The notes: generated from the letters alone by a model not told the origin. Counted from the stretch's first letter, positions 48,921 through 58,827 are shown. The stretch is DNA of 64,000 bases from JADKAC01 sp964492065 (GCA_964492065.1 CAZBHH010000013.1:3481-67480), one strand, 5' to 3'. Numbers and translations are program-made.

Positions 48921-49808
48921 ATGAAAAAGTATTTGATCGTATTCGGAATTATACCGTTCTTGTTTGCATGTAATCAGAAAAAAGTGGATGAACTGGAATC
49001 GCAAGTGGCAACTCTCACTTCTGAAAATGCCGATTTCCAAAAGATGATGACCGAGAGAGATGCGCAGTTGAACGATTACTTTGCAACCATGAATGAAGTG
49101 GAATCCAACCTGGAGGAAATTAAAAAACACGAAGGCATTATTTCAACCAACCTGAGCGGCGAGGGAGCAAACCAAAAGGAAAATATTCTCTCCAGTATCG
49201 AGACGTTGAATAACCTGATCCAGAAAAATAAAACACTGGTAAGCGACCTGGACAAGAAGTATAAAAATGCAAACTTTAAGATTAAGGAATTGGATAAAAT
49301 GATTTCGGAATTGAATGAACAAATCGCCAACAAGGAAAATGAACTGGTAGCGCTCAAAGCCGAGCTCGAGAAATCCAATTACCAGATCGCCAATCTCACC
49401 ACCGAGTTGGGAACAGTGAATGCTGCTAACGAAAGGTTGCAGGAAGAAAACCAGCAACAGAGCGAAGTCATCAGCAAGCAAACCGTTGATTTGAATACCG
49501 CATATTATATCACAGGTACGTATAAGGATTTAAAAGAGAAAAATGTACTGACAAAAGAAGGCGGATTCATCGGCATCGGCAAGACAGAGAACTTAACCAG
49601 TGACTTTGATGCAAGTGCTTTTACAAAAATTGATATTCGCAATTTCAAAGAATTGAAAATTGATAACAAGAGCGCCAAGATAGTAACTAATCACCCTTCA
49701 TCTTCCTATGAGTTGATACAAGACGGCAAGACCATAGAATCTCTGCAGATCAATCAACCCGAGGAGTTCTGGAAATCATCAAAATATTTAGTAGTAATAG
49801 TTGACTGA
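48921..49808 (+). CDS. Coiled-coil lipoprotein (Cbp1-like)
   Basis: 295 residues. Lipoprotein signal LIVFGIIPFLFAC, with Cys 17 as the acylation site, then a long coiled coil (about residues 22-195; heptads of L/I/V with many K, E, N, Q) and a C-terminal globular part with GGFIGIGKTENLTSDF and a final beta segment KYLVVIVD. Similar Bacteroidota proteins are annotated as Cbp1-family collagen-binding glycoprotein adhesins; adhesion here is by analogy only. Predicted in the periplasm or on the surface. It stands alone between a divergent ruvB and its own terminator. Confidence 0.78.
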   Translation: MKKYLIVFGIIPFLFACNQKKVDELESQVATLTSENADFQKMMTERDAQLNDYFATMNEVESNLEEIKKHEGIISTNLSGEGANQKENILSSIETLNNLIQKNKTLVSDLDKKYKNANFKIKELDKMISELNEQIANKENELVALKAELEKSNYQIANLTTELGTVNAANERLQEENQQQSEVISKQTVDLNTAYYITGTYKDLKEKNVLTKEGGFIGIGKTENLTSDFDASAFTKIDIRNFKELKIDNKSAKIVTNHPSSSYELIQDGKTIESLQINQPEEFWKSSKYLVVIVD

Positions 49809-49827
49809 CAATCTGCAATTGTTTGGC

Positions 49828-49857
49828 AAAGGGCGCTGAGTAGGCGCCTTTTTTTTT
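49828..49857 (+). terminator. Rho-independent terminator after the coiled-coil lipoprotein gene
   Basis: GGCGC / GCGCC stem with a loop of about six bases followed by nine T (49849-49857). It lies 20 bp past the stop. Confidence 0.75.
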
Positions 49858-49896
49858 GTACTTATTCTTTGAGCCGGGAGTAGCACTCGGGCACAA

Positions 49897-51288
49897 TCAC
49901 GGCAACAATCGTTTGCGGTTAAAATAAAGGTAAAGAGGTACTCCCAAAGCGATTAGAAATAATCCGGTAATGCTCTCTCTGGGCATAGTGATTAATGTAT
50001 TTACCACCAGGCCGATGCAAAAAAGGAAATAAACAGCCGGAACATAGGGGTATCCGAACACTTTAACGGTAATCAGTTTTTTTCTTTTCATTAATAACAA
50101 ACCCAGAGCGGCGCTGCCGTAAAAAATAAACCCGGCAAATATGAGCATATCGGTCAACTGGTCGAATGTTCCCGAAATAACGAGCACGATAGCCCAAATC
50201 ATCTGCATCAGCAGCGCCCAGTGCGGTGTTTTGTATTTGGGGTGAATACTGCCTGCCGCCGGGAAGAATACGCCGGCATTTGCCATGCGGTAATAAATCC
50301 GGGGACTGGACATCAGGCTGGCATTGGTAGCGCCGAATGTACAGAGCATGATGAGTACGGAAATTAAAATATTGCCGCTGTTGCCCATTATTTTTTTTGC
50401 GACTTCCACACCGGCTATCTGGTTGCCCGCCGCATCGATTGCAGAAAATTCGTCCACCGACAATACCCGCAGGTAAGCGGCATTGACCAATGCGTAAAGC
50501 AACATGACACAGGCCGTCCCCACAATAATGGCTATTGGCACATTGCGCTTCGGCTTTATAATTTCCCCGCTGACATAGGTGACATTTGCCCAGCCGTCGT
50601 AAGCCCAGAAAGCGCCGAGCATAGCCAGGAAAAACGGCGCCAGCATTTGGTTAAAACTCAATGGCGTATAGTCCGCCGACTGATGCGCTACGGGATTAGC
50701 GCCCGCATAACTCAATCCCAAAATTATAAGAATCACAATGCCGAGAATCTTTGCCCAGGAAAAAATATCATTGAGCAAACCGCCCTCCTTTACACCGCGG
50801 TAATTAATAAATGTGAGAATTATTATGGTGATAATTGCCATTAGTTTTACCCCGCTGTTGGCAAAGGGGAAAATATATCCGCCGATACCGATTTCAGCCC
50901 ATTGACTGGTAAATTCAGGCAAAGGAAACAGGTTGTTTACCGATTCGGCAAATACAAATGCGATGGAAGCAATGGAAGCGGTTTGAATAACGGCAAAGCA
51001 CGCCCAGCCCAACAGGTAGCTAAAAAATTTCCCGTAGATAATGCGCAGGTATTCGTATTGTCCTCCGGCTTCTTCGGTGAGCGAGGCGAGCCCGGCATAA
51101 GTGAGCGCACCCATCACAGTCACCAGCCCGGCGGCAATCCAGGCGAGCAACACCAGCCCGGAATCGCCGAGCGCCGTACTCATCGGTGCAATTTTTTTAA
51201 ATACTCCGGAGCCAATCATGGAACTCATCACCAGGAGAATCGCCGTGGAAAGTCCAAGTGTGCGCTTTAAGGTAGTTGGATTTTGCAT
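49897..51288 (-). CDS. APC family amino acid permease
   Basis: 463 residues with about twelve membrane helices. TM1 carries the substrate-binding SSMIGSGVFKK motif (GSG) typical of the LAT/YfnA branch of amino acid-polyamine-organocation carriers; a conserved EEAGGQYEYLR loop follows TM2. Imports or exchanges amino acids across the inner membrane. Substrate not predictable. The start ATG 51288 is divergent from icd. Confidence 0.92.
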   Translation of the reverse strand: MQNPTTLKRTLGLSTAILLVMSSMIGSGVFKKIAPMSTALGDSGLVLLAWIAAGLVTVMGALTYAGLASLTEEAGGQYEYLRIIYGKFFSYLLGWACFAVIQTASIASIAFVFAESVNNLFPLPEFTSQWAEIGIGGYIFPFANSGVKLMAIITIIILTFINYRGVKEGGLLNDIFSWAKILGIVILIILGLSYAGANPVAHQSADYTPLSFNQMLAPFFLAMLGAFWAYDGWANVTYVSGEIIKPKRNVPIAIIVGTACVMLLYALVNAAYLRVLSVDEFSAIDAAGNQIAGVEVAKKIMGNSGNILISVLIMLCTFGATNASLMSSPRIYYRMANAGVFFPAAGSIHPKYKTPHWALLMQMIWAIVLVISGTFDQLTDMLIFAGFIFYGSAALGLLLMKRKKLITVKVFGYPYVPAVYFLFCIGLVVNTLITMPRESITGLFLIALGVPLYLYFNRKRLLP

Positions 51289-51364
51289 AGTCGATGTAAC
51301 ATTACAAAATATTCGCCTATCCTAAAAAAGTAAACCCTGCACATACCACCGCCTATTAATTGCC

Positions 51365-51372
51365 TACCTTTG
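51365..51372 (+). promoter_or_regulatory. Putative -7 box for icd
   Basis: TACCTTTG matches TAnnTTTG; expected start near 51379 leaves a leader of about 30 nt before ATG 51410. Confidence 0.55.
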
Positions 51373-51409
51373 CAGTCGCAAATTTTAATAAGTAACAAAC
51401 TACAATACT

Positions 51410-52711
51410 ATGCAAGGAGAAAAAATAACAATCAGCAAAGGTGTATTACATGTGCCGGACCACCCGGTAATTCCGTTTATTGAAGGCGACGGCACGGGGC
51501 CGGATATCTGGCGGGCATCGGTAAGGGTATTCGATGCGGCTGTTGAAAAAGCCTATGGCGGCAAGCGCAGAATAGAGTGGATGGAAGTACTCGCCGGCGA
51601 GAAGGCTTTTAACCAAACAGGCAATTGGTTGCCCGATGAAACTCTCGACGCTTTCCGCAATTACCTCGTCGGTATTAAAGGACCTTTAACGACACCGGTT
51701 GGCGGCGGTATCCGCTCATTGAATGTAGCACTGCGCCAGATACTCGACTTGTACGTGTGCCTGCGGCCGGTCAGATATTTTAACGGTGTCCCCTCGCCTG
51801 TCAAAACTCCGGAGAAAGTGGATATGGTAATCTTCCGCGAAAACACCGAAGATATTTACGCCGGTATCGACTGGCCCGGCAACAGCGAACTCACGGCTAA
51901 GTTTTTGGCATGGTTACAGGAACATTCTCCGAAAGACTTCGATAAAATCCGCTTTGGCACTCAAGAGAAATGCGAGGCGTGGCAACAGGCGCTGGAAGAT
52001 ACCGGCATGTCCAAACGGAATGTTAACGTCAATGTCGGTGTCGGCATTAAACCGGTGAGCTATTACGGCAGTGAGCGCCTAATTCACTCGGCCATTGCAT
52101 TTGCAATTAAAAACAAGCGCAGGAATGTCACCATCGTCCACAAGGGCAATATCATGAAATATACCGAAGGCGCCTTCCGCGATTGGGGCTATCAGGTAGC
52201 CAAAGAAATGTTTGGCGCAGTAGAACTCGACGGCGGCCCGTGGTGCATCATTCCCGAAGGTAAACCGGGAGCCGGTATCGTCATTAAAGACGCTATTGCC
52301 GACATCACTTTACAACAGGTGCTTACCCGCCCCGACGAATTTGATGTGATTGCCACCCTGAATTTAAATGGCGATTACTTAAGCGATGCACTGGCTGCAC
52401 AAGTGGGTGGCATCGGCATTGCCCCGGGGGCGAATATCAACTACATCAGCGGACACGCCATCTTTGAGGCAACTCACGGTACGGCGCCGAAATATGCCGG
52501 CCAGGACAAGGTGAATCCCGGATCGGTTATCCTCAGCGGATGTATGATGCTCGAATACCTCGGATGGAAAGAAGCTTCCGACCTGATTATTCAAGGCATG
52601 GAACAGGCTATCGCCAATAAGCGTGTTACCTACGACTTCCACCGACTGATGGACGGCGCAACACTGCTGAAATGTTCCGGCTTCGGCGATGAGATAATCG
52701 CCAATATGTAA
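51410..52711 (+). CDS. icd: Isocitrate dehydrogenase (NADP)
   Basis: 433 residues, the bacterial homodimer type. GDGTGPDIW at the start, IKGPLTTPVGGGIRSLNVALRQ (substrate-binding Ser), LRPVRYFNGVPSP, RENTEDIYAGI, VHKGNIMKYTEGAF, and ATHGTAPKYAGQDKVNPGS for cofactor binding. Oxidises isocitrate to 2-oxoglutarate in the TCA cycle. The serine phosphorylated in E. coli Icd (RSLN) is present. Followed by a clear terminator. Confidence 0.96.
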   Translation: MQGEKITISKGVLHVPDHPVIPFIEGDGTGPDIWRASVRVFDAAVEKAYGGKRRIEWMEVLAGEKAFNQTGNWLPDETLDAFRNYLVGIKGPLTTPVGGGIRSLNVALRQILDLYVCLRPVRYFNGVPSPVKTPEKVDMVIFRENTEDIYAGIDWPGNSELTAKFLAWLQEHSPKDFDKIRFGTQEKCEAWQQALEDTGMSKRNVNVNVGVGIKPVSYYGSERLIHSAIAFAIKNKRRNVTIVHKGNIMKYTEGAFRDWGYQVAKEMFGAVELDGGPWCIIPEGKPGAGIVIKDAIADITLQQVLTRPDEFDVIATLNLNGDYLSDALAAQVGGIGIAPGANINYISGHAIFEATHGTAPKYAGQDKVNPGSVILSGCMMLEYLGWKEASDLIIQGMEQAIANKRVTYDFHRLMDGATLLKCSGFGDEIIANM

Positions 52712-52735
52712 TGACCGGCATGTCCGGAAAATCTC

Positions 52736-52768
52736 AAAAGGCTGTCGCCGAACGACAGCCTTTTTTTT
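52736..52768 (+). terminator. Rho-independent terminator after icd
   Basis: AAAAGGCTGTCG, loop CCGAA, CGACAGCC then eight T. Eight or more G/C-rich pairs, 25 bp past the icd stop. It can also be read from the other side (A-run on the opposite strand), so may serve the GT4 operon too. Confidence 0.9.
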
Positions 52769-52842
52769 ACATATAGTGAAACTTTTCTTCAATCATGAAG
52801 TGTACGCACGGCGGGTTGACAATAACTTCCATTGTCCCGGAA

Positions 52843-53970
52843 TTATGTCAAACGGCGGTATAGGTTTTCGATAACTTCCACCATTGTATTCCAGCCGAAG
52901 CGCTTTTTTTCTTCGAGCATGTTCCGCGTAAACTGTTTTTGCCTGTCCTCGGTGAAGTAGCGCACCACGGCGTTCTCAATTGCATGTACATCGGGTGGTG
53001 TAACAAAGCCCACCACGCCGTCGGGCACCATTTCAGACAGCCCTCCTGTGTCGGTTACCACCATCGGCAATGCAAAATGATATGCTATTTGCGTAACGCC
53101 GCTTTGCGTAGCGTGCTTATACGGCTGCACGAGCAGGTCGGCTGCGCAAAAGAAATATTTTACCTCCTCATCGGCGATAAACCGGTCGAACCAGTGAATT
53201 TTATCCGCACAGCCTTCCGGGATCAGTTCGAGATAAGGCTGCTTATCGGTATAAAACTCGCCGGCAATTATCAGTTCCACATCGCCGGGAATACGGCCGG
53301 CACAAAATGCCTTCAGTAAAATATCCAGTCCCTTATACCCGCGGATAAATCCAAAAAACAGGATATACCTTTTTTTGCTGTCCAGTTGCAGGTAACTGCA
53401 CGCCTCATCCCCGGTAACGGAGTCGCCAAAGTTATCGAACAACGGATGCGGAGTTATTGCTCTCAACTTCGTGCGGTCAAACAGTTGCAGTTGCTGCATA
53501 ACGGCATTGCTCATGACGACAAACGCATCCATGCGGCGGATAAAATATTTCGTAAAACATGTATCGTAAAATTTCGGCTCGTGCGGGATAATATTATCTG
53601 CAATGCAGATCACCCGAGTCACGCCGTTGTTTTTTGCAATGTTTGCAATAGTTGCAAAGCAAGGAGCCATAAAGGGCAGCCAGTATTTTATTATCAGTAT
53701 ATCGGGTCGTTGTTGTTGAATGTATTTCCCTGTCTGCCACCAGTTAACGGGATTAACAGCATTCACCTTGCGGATGATTCTCAGGTTACCGGGAGGCGGC
53801 GAATCGCTGAATTGGGTTTTACCGGGAAATAAAAAACCCGGGTACTGCATGGTGAAGGTAATGATGGAAGCATCGTAACCCGCTGCGATACATTCTTGCG
53901 TCAACCGCTCGTTGAAGGCTGCCAGCCCGCCGCGATAGGGATATGCCGTTCCAAGCAAAATACATTTCAT
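52843..53970 (-). CDS. Glycosyltransferase family 4
   Basis: 375 residues, GT-B fold. Starts MKCILLGTAYPYRGGLAAFNERL, with the glycine-rich acceptor loop; the C-terminal domain has ILFFGFIRGYKGLDILLKAF and the QPYKHATQSGVTQIAYHFALPMVV donor motif where the second glutamate of the E-x7-E is replaced by Q/A-type residues. No membrane helix. Last gene of the BatA-to-GT4 operon, overlapping the GT2 by 4 bp, so both probably build one envelope glycan. Specificity unknown. Confidence 0.88.
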   Translation of the reverse strand: MKCILLGTAYPYRGGLAAFNERLTQECIAAGYDASIITFTMQYPGFLFPGKTQFSDSPPPGNLRIIRKVNAVNPVNWWQTGKYIQQQRPDILIIKYWLPFMAPCFATIANIAKNNGVTRVICIADNIIPHEPKFYDTCFTKYFIRRMDAFVVMSNAVMQQLQLFDRTKLRAITPHPLFDNFGDSVTGDEACSYLQLDSKKRYILFFGFIRGYKGLDILLKAFCAGRIPGDVELIIAGEFYTDKQPYLELIPEGCADKIHWFDRFIADEEVKYFFCAADLLVQPYKHATQSGVTQIAYHFALPMVVTDTGGLSEMVPDGVVGFVTPPDVHAIENAVVRYFTEDRQKQFTRNMLEEKKRFGWNTMVEVIENLYRRLT

Positions 53971-54923
53971 CCATTCAGGGTTTCATCAACTTCGTAGGTA
54001 TTGCGCAGTGGCGAATTGCGTGAAACTAATTCGCCCAAAAATCCGGCGACAAATAATTGCACACCGACAATGACGGCGACGAGAGCAATAAAAAACAAAG
54101 GTTGATCGGTAATCTGTCTGAAAGGCAAATGATGTTTGAGTTTGTACAGCTTTTCAATTATCAGCCAAACGGTCATCAACCCGCCCACTAAAAACGATAA
54201 CACACCCAGGCTTCCGAAGATATGCATGGGGCGTTTGCCAAACCTGGAGACAAACATAATACTCAACAGGTCGAGAAATCCCCGGGTAAACCGCTCCCAA
54301 CCGAATTTGGTCGTACCGTATTTTCTAGCCCGGTGCTGTACTACCTTCTCGCCTATTTTGGAATACCCCGCCGATTTGGCAATCATCGGAATATAGCGAT
54401 GCATTTCGCCGTACACCTCGATGTGTTTTACCACATCTCTTTTGTATGCTTTCAACCCGCAGTTGAAGTCGTGCAACTTAATACCGGTCATTAAGGAAGT
54501 AACGCCGTTAAAAAATTTAGAGGGAATTGTCTTTGCAACCGGGTCGTGGCGCACCTTTTTCCACCCGCTCACCAAATCGAACTTCTGCTCGGTAATCATG
54601 CGGTATAGTTCAGGAATTTCATCGGGGCTGTCCTGCAGGTCGGCATCCATTGTGATTACAACTTCTCCCTGCACCATTTCAAATCCCGTTTGCAATGCCG
54701 CCGACTTGCCGTAATTGCGCCGGAATTTTTTTCCCTTAAACCTGTTATTTCGCCGGTGTAATCCCGTTATCACTTCCCATGAATTATCGGTGCTGCCATC
54801 GTCGATAAACCACACTTCCCACTCGTGCAACCCGTGCTGCGCCATAACCCTTTCAATCCAGTCGGCGAGTTCGGGCAACGATTCCTCTTCATTGTATAAG
54901 GGTACAACCACGGAGACCTGCAT
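53967..54923 (-). CDS. Glycosyltransferase family 2, membrane anchored (DPM1/ArnC-like)
   Basis: 318 residues. VSVVVPLYNEEESLPELA, WFIDDGSTDNSW, and VITMDADLQDSPDEIPELYR (DxD) precede two C-terminal transmembrane helices (LGVLSFLVGGLMTVWLI and FFIALVAVIVGVQLFVAGFL). It probably loads a sugar onto undecaprenyl phosphate. Overlaps GT4 downstream (ATGA) and is 6 bp after the DUF4199 gene. Distinct from the GT2 at 6013-7002 but of the same class. Confidence 0.9.
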   Translation of the reverse strand: MQVSVVVPLYNEEESLPELADWIERVMAQHGLHEWEVWFIDDGSTDNSWEVITGLHRRNNRFKGKKFRRNYGKSAALQTGFEMVQGEVVITMDADLQDSPDEIPELYRMITEQKFDLVSGWKKVRHDPVAKTIPSKFFNGVTSLMTGIKLHDFNCGLKAYKRDVVKHIEVYGEMHRYIPMIAKSAGYSKIGEKVVQHRARKYGTTKFGWERFTRGFLDLLSIMFVSRFGKRPMHIFGSLGVLSFLVGGLMTVWLIIEKLYKLKHHLPFRQITDQPLFFIALVAVIVGVQLFVAGFLGELVSRNSPLRNTYEVDETLNG

Positions 54924-54929
54924 GACGGC

Positions 54930-55457
54930 TCAATTGTTTCTTTGAGTGAACAATGAAGCAAGCAGCGATAGCAACAAGCCGAATAAGGGATAAAAAATAA
55001 TCGTGGAAAGGAGAATTCCCACCGGAGTAAACATAAAGCCGGTAATTTTCATCGCCATATCAATTTCCTCCTGGGTCTTACCCTGTTCCTGCATTGACGT
55101 TTCAGCCATTCTTCTGGCCTCATCCAGTGTATCCGGGGAAATAAAGGAGTAAAAAATAAAATTAAATAGGGCAAACATTACCGCAACCGCCAACGCCAGC
55201 AACATCCCGGTACCGAATGCTTTGGAAAATGACATAATCCCGCCAAGGGATTGCTCCCGCACCTGTATCTGGGTTAGAATAACTGTGCCGAATAATAAAA
55301 CCATATACATTATTGACATCAGGTTATTTTTCTCCATCATCTTATCTTTAAACATATCCGTTACGATAAGTACGACGGCAAACACCAATGTAATTGCAAT
55401 TGCATTGCGCCAGATGATTTTCGAACGGGGAATCTGAACGGTTTTAGAATCTTCCAT
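54930..55457 (-). CDS. DUF4199 domain membrane protein
   Basis: 175 residues with four hydrophobic segments (IAITLVFAVVLIVTDMF, IMYMVLLFGTVILTQIQV, GTGMLLALAVAVMFALFNFIFYSF, FTPVGILLSTIIFYPLFGLLLSLLASLF). The loop with LDEARRMAETSMQEQGKTQEEID between the third and fourth is typical of DUF4199. Function unknown. This gene is normally next to a dihydroorotase-like gene and a GT2 in Bacteroidota, as seen here. Confidence 0.87.
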   Translation of the reverse strand: MEDSKTVQIPRSKIIWRNAIAITLVFAVVLIVTDMFKDKMMEKNNLMSIMYMVLLFGTVILTQIQVREQSLGGIMSFSKAFGTGMLLALAVAVMFALFNFIFYSFISPDTLDEARRMAETSMQEQGKTQEEIDMAMKITGFMFTPVGILLSTIIFYPLFGLLLSLLASLFTQRNN

Positions 55458-55460
55458 AAT

Positions 55461-56729
55461 TTATAATTGTTTATACTGATTATTGGCAATTACTGCCAGC
55501 GGTTTGCCTTTTAATTTTTTCCCGATAAACGGATTATTATACGCTTTGGAAAACACGTGCTCCCGCTGAAACTGCCATTCGGTTTCGGCATCAAAAACAG
55601 TCAGGTCGGCGGTTGCATTTTCAATGATGGATGCAGGCGGCAACCCGACTGCATTGCGGGGATTGGTCGTCAGCAGTTCGATGCAGTGTTCCAGTGATAT
55701 ACTATCAGCAGTTGCCGAGCGGAAGGCGCCGAATGTCGCTTCAAGGGTGGCCATACCAAAGGCTGCATATTCAAACTCCAGTTCTTTGGCATCGCTTTCA
55801 TGCGGCAGGTGATAGCTGCAAACCGTGTCGATCGTACCATCTGCAATTGCCTGCAACAGCGCTGCATTGTCCTCCGCCGTGCGCAGCGGCGGGTTTACTT
55901 TAAAATTCGTATCGTAGCCGGCAAGCGCCTGTTCGTTAAAATACAACTGGTACCCACTTACCGATGCAGTCACGGGGATACCCTCCTGTTTTGCCTGCCG
56001 AATATGGGGCAGCGCCTTTGCACTTGATACGCAGGCAATATGCAATTTCGAATGCGTATAAGCGGCTAATTTAATGTCGCGGATCACCATTAATTCTTCC
56101 AGCACACCGGGAATGCCGTACATGCCGAGTTGCATGCTCATCACCCCTTCATTGACATTGGCATTGCCGACAACGTGATGATCGTTGGGAATATTGATAA
56201 TGGTACCGCCGAATGGTTTCACGTATTGCAGGCTGCGCAGCAATATGCCGTCATCGCTGATGGCGTGGTCGGCATCGGTAAAAGCAATAGCTCCGGCGGT
56301 GCGCATATCGTACATCTCGGTGAGATCCTTACCCTGCAGATTTTTTGTAACGGCGCCCAGCGGATGTACACTCACCAGGTGGCCTTTCACTTTATTGATG
56401 ATGTATTCGACATCCGCCTTTGTCTGTATGGCGGGATTGGTATTCGGCATACAGCACACATGGGTAAACCCGCCGTGCATCGCCGCATCGGCGCCGCTGA
56501 GCAAATCTTCTTTGTGTTCAAAACCCGGATCGCCGAAAGCGGCCAATAGATCCACCCATCCGTTTGAAATATGCCTGCCCGAATAATCCCATACTTCTTC
56601 CCCGCTGCCCGGTTGCAACGCATCGCCAATCTCGGCAATGCGACTACCCATAATGCGAATATCTTTTACAGAATTGTGGTAGGGAGAGTGCAGGTCGGTT
56701 ATTGTTACACCTTTAATTAGCAAGTGCAT
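55461..56729 (-). CDS. Dihydroorotase homologue lacking catalytic residues
   Basis: 422 residues, a full-length amidohydrolase fold of the type I dihydroorotase family. The metal-binding HxH after the first barrel strand is replaced: residues 59-69 read VDLLAAFGDPG where active enzymes have D.H.H.R.PG. The later metal histidine of the HAED segment is NIPND (179-183), and the catalytic TDHAPH aspartate site reads CSYHLPH (304-310). H230 (HIACVSS) remains. It therefore cannot work as a normal zinc dihydroorotase and resembles the inactive PyrC' partners of aspartate transcarbamoylase. An active pyrC should lie elsewhere. Third from the operon's 3' end, 15 bp after BatA. Confidence 0.87.
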   Translation of the reverse strand: MHLLIKGVTITDLHSPYHNSVKDIRIMGSRIAEIGDALQPGSGEEVWDYSGRHISNGWVDLLAAFGDPGFEHKEDLLSGADAAMHGGFTHVCCMPNTNPAIQTKADVEYIINKVKGHLVSVHPLGAVTKNLQGKDLTEMYDMRTAGAIAFTDADHAISDDGILLRSLQYVKPFGGTIINIPNDHHVVGNANVNEGVMSMQLGMYGIPGVLEELMVIRDIKLAAYTHSKLHIACVSSAKALPHIRQAKQEGIPVTASVSGYQLYFNEQALAGYDTNFKVNPPLRTAEDNAALLQAIADGTIDTVCSYHLPHESDAKELEFEYAAFGMATLEATFGAFRSATADSISLEHCIELLTTNPRNAVGLPPASIIENATADLTVFDAETEWQFQREHVFSKAYNNPFIGKKLKGKPLAVIANNQYKQL

Positions 56730-56744
56730 GAATTTTTTTTTCTG

Positions 56745-58763
56745 TCAAGGTAAAAACCTTAAAAGCAGTACTTCCAAAGCTAAAAACGCAAGGGCTAAAA
56801 TAATACAAATTTTCCATAGCGGTTTGCCCTCGTTGATTTGCAGAACGGCTGCCGCGAGGTTTTGAGAGGTGTTTTGAATTATGCGCACATTGGGAGCGCC
56901 GAACAATGATTCTAATTCGCCGGAGCCGTAAAAGGTGAGTTCGCTCTCCCGGCGATCGTAGTTCACCGCTATCTGCTGATGGTCGGCAGATGCATTAATT
57001 TTAAAAATACCGGCAGATTTATTGTTTATTCCCAAGTTAATTTCCGCCTTATTGCCACTGCGCCGGAATGCCGGAATAAATTCGACGCCGGCGCCGGAAA
57101 CCGTAACCGGTTTTTCATCTTTTTCATCTATGGCATGCACTCTTACCCAGCTGTCTTTCCCGATAGTGACAAACAGCGGAGATTCCGGCTGGCTCAGTAC
57201 CGCTATCCTGAAAAAAACAGGGACGAAAAGGCCGCCCTGTACCGGGAAATCGGTTATGGTATTTTGCAGCGACGATGCTAACAGATATACCTTACCGCTG
57301 CCGTAACTGCTGCCGGCAAGAAACGGCACACCATCGCCAAATGTCATTACCGCATCGCTTCTGCTGCGCCCGGGTGTGTAAATTATATAGCCTTGATTTA
57401 CATAAGGCAGGGAAATATTGTGCGGAATTTTTTCAAACACTTCAGAAAAAACGGGGTGCTCGCCGTTAATGGATGCAACAGTGCGCTTACTCAGTATCTT
57501 TTCGCCGAAGGTAGCGGAATTGCAGGCGGTTAAAAATTGATTCACGGTTAACACGTCCATTGCCGGCGATGGAATAACCACCACAGAAGTGCCGTTGTGT
57601 ATCGCACGTACCAGCACCTCGGACAATCCGCTCGAAATGCTTTTTACTTCATTCAGAATAACCAGGTTAAATCCCTCCAGCTCGCTGACGTTAAGTTGAT
57701 TTACCTGTTGTTGGGTATAGGCAAACACCTCCGAACCCGAAAACAAGGAGTTGAGATATGTATTTTCGGCATCGCCGTTAATTGTCAATACCGGAATTTT
57801 AGCCACCGGTTTATACGTGAAATAAAAGATATCATCAAAGGTAACCGGGTAATCCTGGATAAATAATTCACCGCTCTGCCAACTGCTCTCGTTCACCGTA
57901 AAATGCAGCGTGTCAATAATCGCTGCACCGGCGGCGATATTAAATGCCGACAAGCCTTTCACCTGTCCCTGGAGTTTGAGATTCAGCGTTGCGTTGTCGA
58001 TGTCATCGGAACCGTAATTGTGTACCCGCACACAAAGTGCAGACGGCTGGTTTACGAGCTGAACCGGCGAAATAAACCAGGCGCTGTCGATGGAGATGTT
58101 GCGAATATTTTTCCCGGTAACGGGAACCAGGGTCAGCGGATAACTGCTGTCGGCGCTAATCTGCGTGCTGTTTTTCTGAAAATCGCTGATAACAAACAGG
58201 GAGCGCTGTTCCTGGTCGGCACGGTTTAGAATTTCTCGCTGCCGTTTTAATACCTCATCGGTTGTTTTCACTTCGGGTGAAATGGCCACCTGAGCGAGCA
58301 TTTGCAAAAAAGCCTCTTTGTTCACCAGTCGCTGATGGCCGGCCTCAAAATCGTTGGTGAGCAACTGAAAGGCGTCATCCACCCGGTATGCATCCGCAAT
58401 TTCCGCTGCCTTTTCCTTGGCGATTTCCAACAAACGCCTGTCGTTTTGCATCGTTTCCATGCTGAACGAATTATCCACGTAAATACTTACTGCCCGTGTC
58501 TCCGGCTTTGAGTCTGCCGATTGCGAAGGAATAAAGGGTTGGGCAAATGCAAACACCAGGAAAGCAAATGCCAGCAGGCGTGCCATCAACACGAGTAAAT
58601 GTTTCAGCCGGTTTTTGGTGGTGGTCTCTTCCTTGATATTCTTCAGGAAACGCACATTGGTGAAATACACAGTGCGGTATCTGCGAAAGTGAAACAGGTG
58701 AATGATAACCGGAATACCGAGCAACAACAGCGCCCACAGGAAATTAGGATTAATAAAACTCAC
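56745..58763 (-). CDS. BatA / von Willebrand A-like membrane protein
   Basis: 672 residues. The N-terminal FINPNFLWALLLLGIPVIIHLFHFRRYRTVYFTNVRFL is the BatA/aerotolerance double-transmembrane domain, followed by a second helix (VLMARLLAFAFLVFAFAQPF). A VWA-like domain begins with SIYVDNSFSMETM (MIDAS DxSxS as DNSFS). A large beta-rich periplasmic region and one C-terminal helix (ICIILALAFLALEVLLLRFL) complete it. Role unknown; related genes sit in Bat operons for stress tolerance. First gene of a five-gene leftward operon. Confidence 0.87.
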   Translation of the reverse strand: MSFINPNFLWALLLLGIPVIIHLFHFRRYRTVYFTNVRFLKNIKEETTTKNRLKHLLVLMARLLAFAFLVFAFAQPFIPSQSADSKPETRAVSIYVDNSFSMETMQNDRRLLEIAKEKAAEIADAYRVDDAFQLLTNDFEAGHQRLVNKEAFLQMLAQVAISPEVKTTDEVLKRQREILNRADQEQRSLFVISDFQKNSTQISADSSYPLTLVPVTGKNIRNISIDSAWFISPVQLVNQPSALCVRVHNYGSDDIDNATLNLKLQGQVKGLSAFNIAAGAAIIDTLHFTVNESSWQSGELFIQDYPVTFDDIFYFTYKPVAKIPVLTINGDAENTYLNSLFSGSEVFAYTQQQVNQLNVSELEGFNLVILNEVKSISSGLSEVLVRAIHNGTSVVVIPSPAMDVLTVNQFLTACNSATFGEKILSKRTVASINGEHPVFSEVFEKIPHNISLPYVNQGYIIYTPGRSRSDAVMTFGDGVPFLAGSSYGSGKVYLLASSLQNTITDFPVQGGLFVPVFFRIAVLSQPESPLFVTIGKDSWVRVHAIDEKDEKPVTVSGAGVEFIPAFRRSGNKAEINLGINNKSAGIFKINASADHQQIAVNYDRRESELTFYGSGELESLFGAPNVRIIQNTSQNLAAAVLQINEGKPLWKICIILALAFLALEVLLLRFLP

Positions 58764-58827
58764 GTTGTAAAGATAGTCAGCAGAATAAACACCGCCGGCG
58801 CCTGATTATTATGCAGCCACCGCAGCG

